From assembly GCA_964385465.1 (NCBI GenBank), contig CAYLPJ010000047.1, forward strand, positions 1-52,211: 52,211 bases of DNA, in the 5' to 3' direction. The translations under genes and the position numbers were made by a program. The notes beneath the pieces were generated by a model. The model searched no databases. It had not been told where the DNA came from and saw nothing but the letters and a program-made list of their open reading frames with translations. This DNA comes from CAYLPJ01 sp964385465 (GTDB lineage: Bacteria; Planctomycetota; Phycisphaerae; SM23-33). Of the stretch, positions 18,904 through 26,423 are shown piece by piece (within the stretch, counting starts at the first letter, position 1; each line of letters begins with the position of its first letter).

Positions 18904-19797
18904 TCAACTCGTTCGACCCAGGGGCAGGGCCTGGACGGCCACCCGCATCCGTCGGCCGTCCAGCATGAACTCGCCGATCTCGACCCACCGTCCGCCGATG
19001 GGCACGCGCCCCCGCACCCCCGCGCCTCCCCGGCCGTTTCCTACGTTCACGCCGATCGTCGCCCACATGCCGTCGGTCATCACCTCGCACGCCAGGGGCC
19101 GACCGAGCACGCTCCCCGCCTGCGCCAGCAGCAGCTCCAGCGGGCGGCCCGCGGGCAGCAGCACGTTCATCGTCTTGGCGGCCTGTCCGTCGGGAACCGC
19201 CAGGATGCATCGCAGCAGCACCGGCCCGCGGGGGGTGCCCCCGGCGCTGGGCAGGTAGCCGAACTCCGTGCCTTCCTCGGAGACCAGCAGCCATGGCGCG
19301 GCCCCGTTGGCGTCGAGGCGAACCGCGCGGTACAGCCTCTCCAGCTCTGCGCCGCGGTCGGGCGGGGTGGCCGGCAGCTCCATCGCCGCCGCCAGTCGGG
19401 CGACGTCCCCCCCCAGCCGCTGGCTGCTGACGTGAGCCGAAACCGCCACCCATACCGCCACGCCCGCCACCAGCACCGCCACGAGGTTCAGCACCCGCGA
19501 AGGCCGCCACCAGTTCCGCCATCGCCCCCCGCCGGGTTTCGCCGACGCATCGGCGCCCGCCCGTGCGAACCGTTCCGCCGCCTTCCGCAGCGCCGGGGCC
19601 ATCGCGCGGTCGGCATCGCCGTAGCCGAAGGCCGACCGCGCCGCCGACCGCAGGTCCAAGGCCTCGGCGAGGGCGTCTCTGGCGGCTGGATCGCGGACGA
19701 GGCGCCGCAGCAACTCCTCGCGGCGTCCCGGGGGCAGGGCCCCCGCGATCAGTTCGTCGACCGCTTCGGTGAGTTCGTTGTCTGTCTCGTCGATCAT
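18904..19797 (-). CDS. Putative anti-sigma factor, single-pass membrane protein
   Basis: 297 residues. The N-terminal 90 residues are charged helices (ELTEAVDELIAGALPPGRREELLRR pattern in part), typical of the cytoplasmic domain of planctomycete anti-sigma/FecR-like proteins. One membrane segment lies at about 98-120 (VLNLVAVLVAGVAVWVAV), and the remaining 175 residues would be outside the membrane. It sits 61 nt downstream of an ECF sigma gene, the classic arrangement for a membrane anti-sigma that holds its cognate sigma. No zinc-binding HxxxCxxC motif is seen, so assignment rests on topology and context. The ribosome binding site is weak. Confidence 0.6.
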   Translation of the reverse strand: MIDETDNELTEAVDELIAGALPPGRREELLRRLVRDPAARDALAEALDLRSAARSAFGYGDADRAMAPALRKAAERFARAGADASAKPGGGRWRNWWRPSRVLNLVAVLVAGVAVWVAVSAHVSSQRLGGDVARLAAAMELPATPPDRGAELERLYRAVRLDANGAAPWLLVSEEGTEFGYLPSAGGTPRGPVLLRCILAVPDGQAAKTMNVLLPAGRPLELLLAQAGSVLGRPLACEVMTDGMWATIGVNVGNGRGGAGVRGRVPIGGRWVEIGEFMLDGRRMRVAVQALPLGRTS

Positions 19798-19858
19798 GGT
19801 CCGTCCGTCCGTCGGGCAGCGTCTCGGCCGGCGGGCTGGGCGCCCCTCGGGCGGGGCG

Positions 19859-20371
19859 CTACGCCTGTCCGAATCGCTTGAGCATCACCGTTCGCAGTTG
19901 CCGTCGGGCCTGGTGCACGCGGCTGGCGATGGTTCCGGCGGGAACGCCGAGGACGTCGCCGGCCTCGCGGTAGCTGCATCCGTCCAGCACTGTCAGCACA
20001 AAGGCCTCGCGGACGCGTCGCGGCATGGCGGCCACGGCGGAGCGCAGTTCCGCGAGTTCCTCGCGGCTTTCCAGTGCTCCGGCGCCGTGGCCGGCGCGTC
20101 CGTCGACGACACACAGGGCGAATTCGTCGAAGGGCACGGTGGTCCGGCGGGCCTGGCGCCTGATCCAGTCCCGCACGGTGTTCAGCAGGATGCTGTGCAG
20201 CCAGGTCGTCCTGAGGCTGCGCCCGTCGAACCGCTGCCAGGCATCCAACGCGTGCAGCAACGCCTGCTGGGTCACATCCGCCGCGTCGGCATGACTGCCG
20301 GTCAGGCGCAGCGCCGTGCGGTACAGTCGCGGATACCAGCTCTCGATCTGGTCGTCCGTAGGGCCGTTCAC
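19859..20371 (-). CDS. ECF-subfamily RNA polymerase sigma factor
   Basis: 170 residues from the preferred start. Region 2 is visible at the N-terminus (ADAADVTQQALLHALDAWQRF, then RTTWLHSILLNTVRDWIRRQ), and region 4 at the C-terminus (MPRRVREAFVLTVLDGCSY, then REAGDVLGVPAGTIASRVHQ) with its helix-turn-helix. Start GTG 20371 has GGGAAGG about 5 nt upstream and begins just before region 2; a TTG at 20410 would add 13 residues and has poorer spacing. It heads a minus-strand series: anti-sigma, secreted unknown, triple CsgG-like and PEGA/propeller proteins. This suggests it controls an envelope response. No GGAAC-type autoregulatory -35 was found just upstream. Confidence 0.88.
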   Translation of the reverse strand: MNGPTDDQIESWYPRLYRTALRLTGSHADAADVTQQALLHALDAWQRFDGRSLRTTWLHSILLNTVRDWIRRQARRTTVPFDEFALCVVDGRAGHGAGALESREELAELRSAVAAMPRRVREAFVLTVLDGCSYREAGDVLGVPAGTIASRVHQARRQLRTVMLKRFGQA

Positions 20372-20594
20372 GCTCGCCTTCCCGTGTCCCGTTCCGTCCT
20401 GCTCAACCAATCAGACGCATACCTCGGCCAATGCTTCAGAAAAAACGCGATGGCGTCCACGGGCCCCGCTGCCGCGGGCGCACAGGACCGCACGTGGCGT
20501 CGAGAGTGCGAGGAGAGGACGGCCGGCCCGGTCGCCGGGGTGCGGGTATCTCACTCCCTCCGCGGCCCCCCCCGGGTTGGTGCTTCGCCGGCGG

Positions 20595-21275
20595 TCAGTC
20601 GGCCAGGACCGCGGTGCCCCAGGTGCTCGGGCGGCGATGGGCTTCGTCGGTCTCCTTGTCGCTGAAGAACTGGAGGACCGGTTCGCCGCTGTCGTCGATG
20701 GCGAAGTTCAGGCCGATCTTCTCGCCGGCCGCCAGCTTCGCCGGGGCCATCGCCTCGGGGGCCAGACGCAGCTCGATGGCGTAGCCGGCATCCGTCCTGG
20801 CACAGGCGGCGCTGAGCCCCTTGGTGCCGAGGAAGTGCCCGTGCCCGTCCGGGGCCAGCATGACGCAGCCGCCCGCCGAGGAGACGGCGAAGACGTACTG
20901 CGACCACTTGCCCGTGTCGGCCTCGACGTCCTCGCGGACGTACGCCTTGTCCACGAACAGCTCGAAGCAGTCGCCCGTCCACGGCGTGCCGTCGTGAAGC
21001 TGGAGGTTCGGGTCGGTGACGTCCACCCACCCGTACAGCCCCGTCTCGTTCCAGGCGAGCCGAACCGTGCTGTCGGCGTCGGCCTGGAAGGGCGTGGGCA
21101 TTCTGGGTACGGCTGCCCAGTCGGCGCCGTCGGCATCGACGTCGATCCCCGCGACGTGGGGGATGTGGACGGGATTCTCGATGGACCCGTCGCCGGCCGC
21201 GACGCCGGCACAGCCGCCGGCCAGCATCGCCAGCCCACAGAACGTCAGGGCGAACAGCAGGTGCAATCTGGACAT
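20595..21275 (-). CDS. Lipoprotein with CBM9-like (DOMON-type) domain
   Basis: 226 residues. The N-terminus is a lipoprotein signal ending in the lipobox LAGGC, lipidated Cys at about residue 22. The mature part matches the family 9 carbohydrate-binding pattern: HVAGIDVDADGADWAAVPRM near the N-terminus, VRLAWNETGLYGWVDVTDP, DCFELFVDK, YAIELRLAP and KIGLNFAIDDS. Such modules bind sugar chain ends or act as free-standing surface lipoproteins. ATG 21275 has AAAGGA about 7 nt upstream; the open frame reaches 21422 without a better start. It is a single gene between the sigma operon and tRNA-Lys. Confidence 0.75.
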   Translation of the reverse strand: MSRLHLLFALTFCGLAMLAGGCAGVAAGDGSIENPVHIPHVAGIDVDADGADWAAVPRMPTPFQADADSTVRLAWNETGLYGWVDVTDPNLQLHDGTPWTGDCFELFVDKAYVREDVEADTGKWSQYVFAVSSAGGCVMLAPDGHGHFLGTKGLSAACARTDAGYAIELRLAPEAMAPAKLAAGEKIGLNFAIDDSGEPVLQFFSDKETDEAHRRPSTWGTAVLAD

Positions 21276-21360
21276 GGTGCGTTCCTTTCGCATGCGCGGG
21301 GACCGAAGGCGAGATCTCCCCGCCGATCGCGTCCGGCGCCCGCCGCAGGACGCGCCCCCG

Positions 21361-21388
21361 ATCCTAACGCCGCTCACCGAAGGAGCAA
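21361..21388 (-). promoter_or_regulatory. Possible promoter of the CBM9-like lipoprotein gene
   Basis: Minus strand: -35 TTGCTC (21388-21383), 16-nt spacer, -10 TAGGAT (21366-21361). The leader would be about 80 nt. Matches are moderate. Confidence 0.4.
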
Positions 21389-21440
21389 GGAGTTCCTGCC
21401 GGCTTCCCCCCGACCGCACCACCGGCCGGAAAGCCCGAAC

Positions 21441-21513
21441 TGAGGGAGCTGGGACTCGAACCCAGAACCTACGGCTTAAAAGGCCGTTGCTCTGCCGATT
21501 GAGCTACTCCCCC
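21441..21513 (-). tRNA. tRNA-Lys (anticodon TTT)
   Basis: A 73-nt cloverleaf on the minus strand. The acceptor stem GGGGGAG pairs with CTCCCTC (one G-T pair), the D-arm is GCTC/GAGC, the anticodon arm ACGGC/GCCGT closes loop CTTTTAA with anticodon TTT, and the T-arm CTGGG/CCCAG carries TTCGAGT. The discriminator is A and CCA is not encoded. It lies about 210 nt downstream of frr on the same strand. Confidence 0.95.
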
Positions 21514-21557
21514 TCGCATGGGATGGAGGGCTCGGCGGGGGGCGGGCCGGCCCTGGT

Positions 21558-21563
21558 ATTCTA
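21558..21563 (-). promoter_or_regulatory. -10 element of tRNA-Lys
   Basis: TAGAAT on the minus strand, 44 nt before the tRNA, nearly the same distance as the TATACT element of tRNA-Glu (47 nt). The -35 (TACCAC or ACCACC) is weak. The same hexamer TAGAAT serves the promoter at 9451. Confidence 0.45.
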
Positions 21564-21721
21564 TCGTTTTCAGGCGGGTCGGTGGTACGGGAGAGGCGGA
21601 AGCAGAGAGGAGACCGCAGGAGGTCGCGGGCCCGGCTGGCTTGGCGGCATCCCGGCGAGGGGGTCGGCCCGGTGGCTGCATGGTGCTCTCGGTTCGCTCC
21701 TGCTGCATAGACCGCGGCGGG

Positions 21722-22282
21722 CTACGCTTCCTGGACCTCTTGCGTCTTGGCCTCGAGGATGTCGGAGATCTGTTTTTCGTAGTTGTCGGTGAGCTTCTGG
21801 ATCTCTTCCTTGGTGCGGTGGGCCTCGTCCTCGGGGATCTCGCCTTCCTTCTGCTGGGTGTCGGCGGCCTTGTTGCCGTCGCGTCGGGCGTTGCGGACGG
21901 CGACGCGGCTGGCCTCGGCCATCTTCTTGAGCTGGCCGGCGATCTGGTTCCGCCGCTCGATGCTCAGCGGGGGCACGGAAAGGCGGATGACCTTGCCGTC
22001 GGCGTTGGGGGTGATGCCCAGGTCGCTGGCGTAGATGGCCTTCTCGATGTCCTTGAGGCTGTTGGGGTCGAAGGGCTTGATGACGATCAGGGAGGCGTCG
22101 GGCGTGGAGATGGTCGCCAGTTGGCGCAGGTCGGTCGGCGAGCCGTAGTAGTCAACCTTGATGTGGTCGACGAGCCCGCTGGACGCCCGTCCGGTGCGGA
22201 TGCCGCGGAACTCCTTCTTGAGGTAGTCCACGGCGGCTTCCATCTTCTCCTCGACTTCGAGCAGGATTTCGTCACTGGCCAT
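21722..22282 (-). CDS. frr: Ribosome recycling factor
   Basis: 186 residues, the standard length (about 185). It dissociates post-termination ribosomes with EF-G. Visible hallmarks: KMEAAVDYLKKEFRGIRTGRA near the N-terminus (three-helix bundle start), VDYYGSPTDLRQLATIS, and NADGKVIRLSVPPLSIERR followed by the long C-terminal helices with the HRTKEEIQKLTDNYEKQI ending. ATG 22282 is preceded by GGGAGAG. It starts 17 nt after pyrH and closes the cluster rpsB-tsf-pyrH-frr, an order conserved across bacteria. Confidence 0.97.
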   Translation of the reverse strand: MASDEILLEVEEKMEAAVDYLKKEFRGIRTGRASSGLVDHIKVDYYGSPTDLRQLATISTPDASLIVIKPFDPNSLKDIEKAIYASDLGITPNADGKVIRLSVPPLSIERRNQIAGQLKKMAEASRVAVRNARRDGNKAADTQQKEGEIPEDEAHRTKEEIQKLTDNYEKQISDILEAKTQEVQEA

Positions 22283-22299
22283 GGGGTCTCTCCCAACGG

Positions 22300-23028
22300 T
22301 TACGCGGAAACGAGGGTGCCCACCTTTCGCCCGCGGACGGCGCGGACGAGGTTGCCCGGGGCGAAGAGCTGGCAGACGATGATCGGGACGCGGTTGGCCT
22401 GGCATAGCGAGAATGCCGCGGCGTCCATGACGCCGAGCTCCTCGGCGAGGGCCTGGCGATAGGTCAGCTCGTCGTACTTGACCGCGCCGGGGTCGATCAT
22501 CGGGTCGGCGTTGTAGACGCCGTCGACCTTGGTGGCCTTGAGGATCAGGTCGGCGTCGATCTCGCTGGCGCGGAGGGCGGCGGTGGTGTCGGTGGTGAAG
22601 AACGGGCTGCCCGTCCCGCCGGCGAAGATCACCACCCGCCCGGCGGCGAGGTGGGCCAGCGCCGCCCGGCGGCTGAACGGCTCGCAGACGGCCTGGACGG
22701 GCAGGGCGCTGAGGACCACGGCGTCGGCGCCGCGGTCGGCCAGCACGTCGCGCAGGGCGATGGCGTTGATGACCGTCCCGAGCATGCCCATGTAGTCGCA
22801 GGTGACCCGCTGGATGCCCGCGTCGGGGGCCATCTCGCGGGCGCGGAAGAGGTTCCCGCCGCCGACGACGATGCCGACCTGGACGCCGAGGTCGAGGACG
22901 GGCAGGAGCTCATCGACGACGGTCGCGGCCGCCGAGGGCTCGACCCCGAAGCCATCCGCCGCACAGAGGGCCTCTCCCGAGAGCTTAAGGAGGACGCGCC
23001 GGTAGGTTGGCTCGGGTGTCTCGTCCAT
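22300..23028 (-). CDS. pyrH: UMP kinase
   Basis: 242 residues, normal for bacterial UMP kinase. It phosphorylates UMP to UDP as a hexamer. Visible motifs of the amino-acid-kinase fold: RVLLKLSGEAL at the N-terminus, VGIVVGGGNLFR, DYMGMLGTVINAIAL, FAGGTGSPFFTTDTTAALRA and LKATKVDGVYNADP. It starts 9 nt after the tsf stop, so translation is probably coupled. Confidence 0.97.
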   Translation of the reverse strand: MDETPEPTYRRVLLKLSGEALCAADGFGVEPSAAATVVDELLPVLDLGVQVGIVVGGGNLFRAREMAPDAGIQRVTCDYMGMLGTVINAIALRDVLADRGADAVVLSALPVQAVCEPFSRRAALAHLAAGRVVIFAGGTGSPFFTTDTTAALRASEIDADLILKATKVDGVYNADPMIDPGAVKYDELTYRQALAEELGVMDAAAFSLCQANRVPIIVCQLFAPGNLVRAVRGRKVGTLVSA

Positions 23029-23037
23029 GGTGCTGGC

Positions 23038-23826
23038 CTATCCGCCGACGGCGAAGCGCGCGAAGCTGGTGACCTTCGCGTCGCCGACGACCTCCTTGAC
23101 CTTCTGCTTCTCGTCGCGGACGTAGTCCTGCTCCAGCAGGGCGCGTTCGGCGAGGAACTTGCGCATCTTGCCCTCGACCATCTTCTCGGCGATCTCCGCC
23201 GGCTTGCCGGACTCGACGGCCTGCTGGTTGGCGAACTCCCGCTCCTTGGCGACGAGGTCCTCGGGGACGTCGTCGGGGGTGATGCCCATCGGGTCGGCGA
23301 AGGCGATGTGCATGCACAGCCCGGTGAGGGTCTCCTCGTCCAGTTCGCCCTCGACGCCCACCAGCACGCCCACCTTGCCGTTGTGGTGCAGGTACGTGCC
23401 GACCGTCGGGGCCTCGATCTTGACGCCCCGGGCGTAGCTCATGTTCTCGCCGATCTTCGAGAGGGTCTCCTGGACCGCGTCGCGGATCGCGTCGCTGGCC
23501 TCGACCGTTCCGGCTTCGGCCTGGCCGGCGAGGTCCGCCACCTTCGCCACCATCCCGCGGAACTCCTCGTTGCGGGCGCAAAAGTCCGTCTCGCACTGGA
23601 CCTCGACCATCACGGCCGCGCCCTCCAGCTCGCGAATCGCGATCAGGCCTTCGGTGGTGGTGCGCTCGGCTCGCTTCTCGGCCTTGACGAGGCCCTTCTT
23701 GCGGAGGAGATCCTTGGCGGCCTCGACGTCGCCGTCGGTGTCCTGGAGGGCCTTCTTGCATTCCATCATGCCCTGGCCGGTGTCCTCGCGGAGGGCCTTG
23801 ACCATTGCGGCGGTTATCTCTGCCAT
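23038..23826 (-). CDS. tsf: Translation elongation factor Ts
   Basis: 262 residues. It is the guanine nucleotide exchange factor for EF-Tu. The N-terminal UBA-like part (MVKALREDTGQGMMECKKAL) and the signature CETDFCARNEEF are clear, followed by one dimerisation-type domain ending QDYVRDEKQKVKEVV. ATG 23826 has AGGAGC about 5 nt upstream; the 24 extra residues of the open frame upstream are rejected. It is separated from rpsB by 87 nt. Confidence 0.97.
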   Translation of the reverse strand: MAEITAAMVKALREDTGQGMMECKKALQDTDGDVEAAKDLLRKKGLVKAEKRAERTTTEGLIAIRELEGAAVMVEVQCETDFCARNEEFRGMVAKVADLAGQAEAGTVEASDAIRDAVQETLSKIGENMSYARGVKIEAPTVGTYLHHNGKVGVLVGVEGELDEETLTGLCMHIAFADPMGITPDDVPEDLVAKEREFANQQAVESGKPAEIAEKMVEGKMRKFLAERALLEQDYVRDEKQKVKEVVGDAKVTSFARFAVGG

Positions 23827-23913
23827 GATTGCTCCTGTGTCGTCGTCTCGGGGGATGCCCCCCGGCCTCGGCGCGGTCTCCACGCCGTGCGGGCGCATCG
23901 GGTTGTGCGGTCG

Positions 23914-24963
23914 TTACGCGGTTCCGGTGTCGGTCGAGGGCGCTTTGGGCTCGCCGGCAGCCTGCTCGCTGGCGGGCTTGGCCTCGGCGGGCTTGGCCGG
24001 TTCGGCCGGCGCCGGGGGCTTGGGCGCCTCGGCCGGGGGCGTCGGCGTCTGCGGCGCGGGGGCGGGCGTCTCGGCCGTGCCGGCATCGGCGCCGGGCTGG
24101 GGCTTCTCGCTCTCGTCGGGCTTTGGCGTCTCGGCCGGGGGGGGCGTCTCGGCCCCGGCGGGCTTCTCGGCGGAGGGTGCGGGCTTTTCGCCCTCGGCCT
24201 CGAAGGCGCGGGCGGTGGTGGGCCTGCGGCTTCTGCGGCGGGGCTGGTCCTTTTCGTCCTCGTCGGCCCCGGCGGTGGCCCGGCCCTGGACGCCTTCGGT
24301 GATGGCGTCGGCGAGTTCGCGGACGATCAGCTCGATGCCGCGCATGGCGTCGTCGTTGCCGGGAATGGCGATGTCAACGAGGTCGGGATCGCTGTCGGTG
24401 TCCAGCAGGCAGACGATGGGGATGCCGACCTTCCTCGCTTCACGGACGCCGATGATCTCGCGCTTCTGGTCGATGATGACCAGCGCCCCGGGGTGGCGTT
24501 CCATCTTGCGGATGCCGCCGAGGTTGCGGCGGATCTTGCGCATCTCCCGCCGCAGCGACGCGCCTTCCTTCTTGGAGTACTGATCCAGCTTGCCGTCGGC
24601 ATCGAGCTGCTCCAGCTCGTCCAGGCGCGCGACGCGCTTGCGGATCTCGCGGAAGTTGGTCAGCGTCCCGCCGAGCCAGCGGTCGTTGACGTAGTGCATG
24701 CCGCACCGGTCGGCCTGCTCCTCGACGGCCTTGCGAGCCTGCCGCTTTGTGCCGACGAACAGCACGTCCTTGCCCTGGGAGACGACGCGGGCGAGGAACT
24801 TCTTCGCCAGCAGGATCCCGCGGAGGGTCTCCTTCAGGTCGATGACGTGAATGAGATTGCGCTTACCGAAGATGTAGGGCTTCATCTTCGGGTTCCACCG
24901 GCTGGTCCGGTGTCCGAAGTGAATGCCCGCATCGACCAGTTCCTTCACCAGCTCGCTTGCCAA
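23914..24963 (-). CDS. rpsB: Ribosomal protein S2 with long Pro/Ala/Glu/Lys-rich C-terminal extension
   Basis: 349 residues against about 230-260 in most bacteria. The S2 core (1-226) is intact: ELVDAGIHFGHRTSRWNPKM, IHVIDLKET, LFVGTKRQA, NDRWLGGTLTNF, VIIDQKREIIGVREARKVG and IAIPGNDDAMR. Residues 227-349 form a low-complexity tail, first acidic/basic (AGADEDEKDQPRRRSRR) and then many PxP and AEKP-type units. I start at TTG 24963, which has GGAGG 7 nt upstream and begins exactly at the conserved core; the frame is open back to 25062. First gene of the rpsB-tsf-pyrH-frr cluster, with a promoter and hairpin leader upstream. Confidence 0.95.
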   Translation of the reverse strand: MASELVKELVDAGIHFGHRTSRWNPKMKPYIFGKRNLIHVIDLKETLRGILLAKKFLARVVSQGKDVLFVGTKRQARKAVEEQADRCGMHYVNDRWLGGTLTNFREIRKRVARLDELEQLDADGKLDQYSKKEGASLRREMRKIRRNLGGIRKMERHPGALVIIDQKREIIGVREARKVGIPIVCLLDTDSDPDLVDIAIPGNDDAMRGIELIVRELADAITEGVQGRATAGADEDEKDQPRRRSRRPTTARAFEAEGEKPAPSAEKPAGAETPPPAETPKPDESEKPQPGADAGTAETPAPAPQTPTPPAEAPKPPAPAEPAKPAEAKPASEQAAGEPKAPSTDTGTA

Positions 24964-24982
24964 GCCTCGTCCTCCGCCTGTC

Positions 24983-25006
24983 GGCCCGGATTCGTGCATC
25001 CGGGCC
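24983..25006 (-). promoter_or_regulatory. Hairpin in the rpsB leader (candidate S2 autoregulation site)
   Basis: Perfect 9-bp stem GGCCCGGAT/ATCCGGGCC with a 6-nt loop, ending about 8 nt upstream of the GGAGG of rpsB. Known fact: rpsB-tsf transcripts are autoregulated by S2 binding to the leader in several bacteria. Whether this hairpin is that site is inference. Confidence 0.45.
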
Positions 25007-25120
25007 CCGGCTTTGTCATAGCGTTTCCAGAGGTTTTCGGGAGAGAACCCGACTCTCGCCACATGCCCGCACGCTGCGCGGATGCGGACCGACCGCCTCC
25101 TGCGACGTGCAGAGCGTCGA

Positions 25121-25150
25121 AGCGTACCGCGTGCATGCCTCCCCGGTCAA
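25121..25150 (-). promoter_or_regulatory. Promoter of the rpsB-tsf-pyrH-frr cluster
   Basis: Minus strand: -35 TTGACC (25150-25145), 18-nt spacer, -10 TACGCT (25126-25121). Predicted start near 25114, leaving a leader of about 150 nt. Confidence 0.6.
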
Positions 25151-25289
25151 GGGGTTTGTGGCGTTTTCTTGTCGGGCGGCGACCGGCCCGAGCCAGGCGC
25201 CGGCCTTTTGCCCGAACACTGCCCGCGGGCTACTGGCCACGACGGCCGGGCGTGCGGTATCATGGGACGACCTCGACAGGAGAACGCCC

Positions 25290-26423
25290 ATGGCTACCGC
25301 CGACGACGGACGCGTCCATCCCACCGACGAGATGACCAGCCGCCAGCGGCTGCTTGCCGCCTACCGATGCCAGCCCGTCGACCGCCTGCCCTTCTGGGCC
25401 AAGGTCACCAACCCCACCTGGCGGTCCAGCCAGCCCGAGGACGTGCGGGAGCTCTCGCCCCGGCAGCTGCTCGACTACATCCACGCCGACGGGCTGTTCC
25501 ACTGCGGCCGCGGGGTGCGCTGCGAGGCGACGCGGATCACCGTGGAAGAAACGCGCGACGCCGACATCCGCACCAAGGTCACCCACACGCCGGACGGGGA
25601 CCTCGTGGAGCGCTGGGCGGTGGACCCGTATACCAGCAGTTGGCATCCCATCGAGTTTCCCGTCAAGACGCGGGAGGACCTCAAGCGGTTCCGCTGGGCG
25701 TGCGAGCCGCTGAAGATCGAGCGCGACGAGGACGGCGCCCGTGCCGCCGGCGAGGAAGTCGAGGCCATCGGCGAGCGGGGCATCACGCGCACCGGGTGGG
25801 GGACCAGCCCGCTGATGCACCTGGTCGAGCACGTCATCGGGCCGGAGAGCACCGTCTACTTCCTCGCCGACTACCCCGACGACATGGACGAGCTCATCGC
25901 CGGGATGCACCAGGCCAACCTCGCCTGGGCCACCGCGGTGGCCGAGAACACGCCCGCCGACGGCGTCGTCTCCGTCGAAAATACCTCGACCACACTGATC
26001 AGCCCGGAGCTGTTCGAGCGGTACTGCCTGCCGCACCTGGTCGACTACGGCCGGGCCATCACCGGCGCAGGCAAGATGCACGAGCTGCACATGTGCGGGC
26101 TGCTGAAGGACCTGCTGGGGCGGATCGACACGATCCCGGCATCGTGCATCGAGGCCTTCACGGCCCCGCCGCTGGGCAATACGCGGCTGGTGGACGGCAA
26201 GGCGCTGGCGCCGAGCAAGGCGTTCGTGGGCGGGACGTGCGTGAACACGTGGTGGCAGCGTACGGCCGAGGAGATCACCGAGTACATCGCCGGCGAGTTG
26301 GCGGCCTGCCCGGACCACCGGGGCATCGTGGTGACCACGGCCGGCGTGGCCCCGCCGGCCTGCCCGGCCGAGACGTTTCGCGCCGTCGGCGAGTGGATTC
26401 CTACGGTGACGGTGAGCTGCTGA
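25290..26423 (+). CDS. Uroporphyrinogen decarboxylase (URO-D) superfamily protein
   Basis: 377 residues. The URO-D/MtaA barrel is recognisable: MTSRQRLLAAYRCQPVDRLP at the start (residues 15-34), ELSPRQLLDYIHADGL, a central substrate region, and C-terminal TTLISPELFERYCLPHLVDY, KMHELHMCGLLKDLL and HRGIVVTTAGVAPPACP. In planctomycetes most such paralogues are not heme enzymes but probable corrinoid methyltransferases or sugar-associated enzymes of unknown role; HxHxCG-like HELHMCG here resembles the metal-binding pattern of methyltransferase members. ATG 25290 has AGGAGA 7 nt upstream. Its 3' end overlaps the convergent fusion gene by 23 nt. Confidence 0.75.
   Translation: MATADDGRVHPTDEMTSRQRLLAAYRCQPVDRLPFWAKVTNPTWRSSQPEDVRELSPRQLLDYIHADGLFHCGRGVRCEATRITVEETRDADIRTKVTHTPDGDLVERWAVDPYTSSWHPIEFPVKTREDLKRFRWACEPLKIERDEDGARAAGEEVEAIGERGITRTGWGTSPLMHLVEHVIGPESTVYFLADYPDDMDELIAGMHQANLAWATAVAENTPADGVVSVENTSTTLISPELFERYCLPHLVDYGRAITGAGKMHELHMCGLLKDLLGRIDTIPASCIEAFTAPPLGNTRLVDGKALAPSKAFVGGTCVNTWWQRTAEEITEYIAGELAACPDHRGIVVTTAGVAPPACPAETFRAVGEWIPTVTVSC

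Larger units (their letters stand above)
24964..25289. other. Divergent control region between rpsB and the UroD-like gene
   Basis: 326 nt without a gene. The minus strand carries the rpsB promoter (25150-25121), a leader of about 150 nt and a hairpin just before the rpsB ribosome binding site. The plus strand carries a TATCAT hexamer at 25257-25262 with only a weak -35 (TGGCCA, 25234-25239) as candidate promoter for the UroD-like gene, whose AGGAGA binding site lies 7 nt before ATG 25290. Confidence 0.6.
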
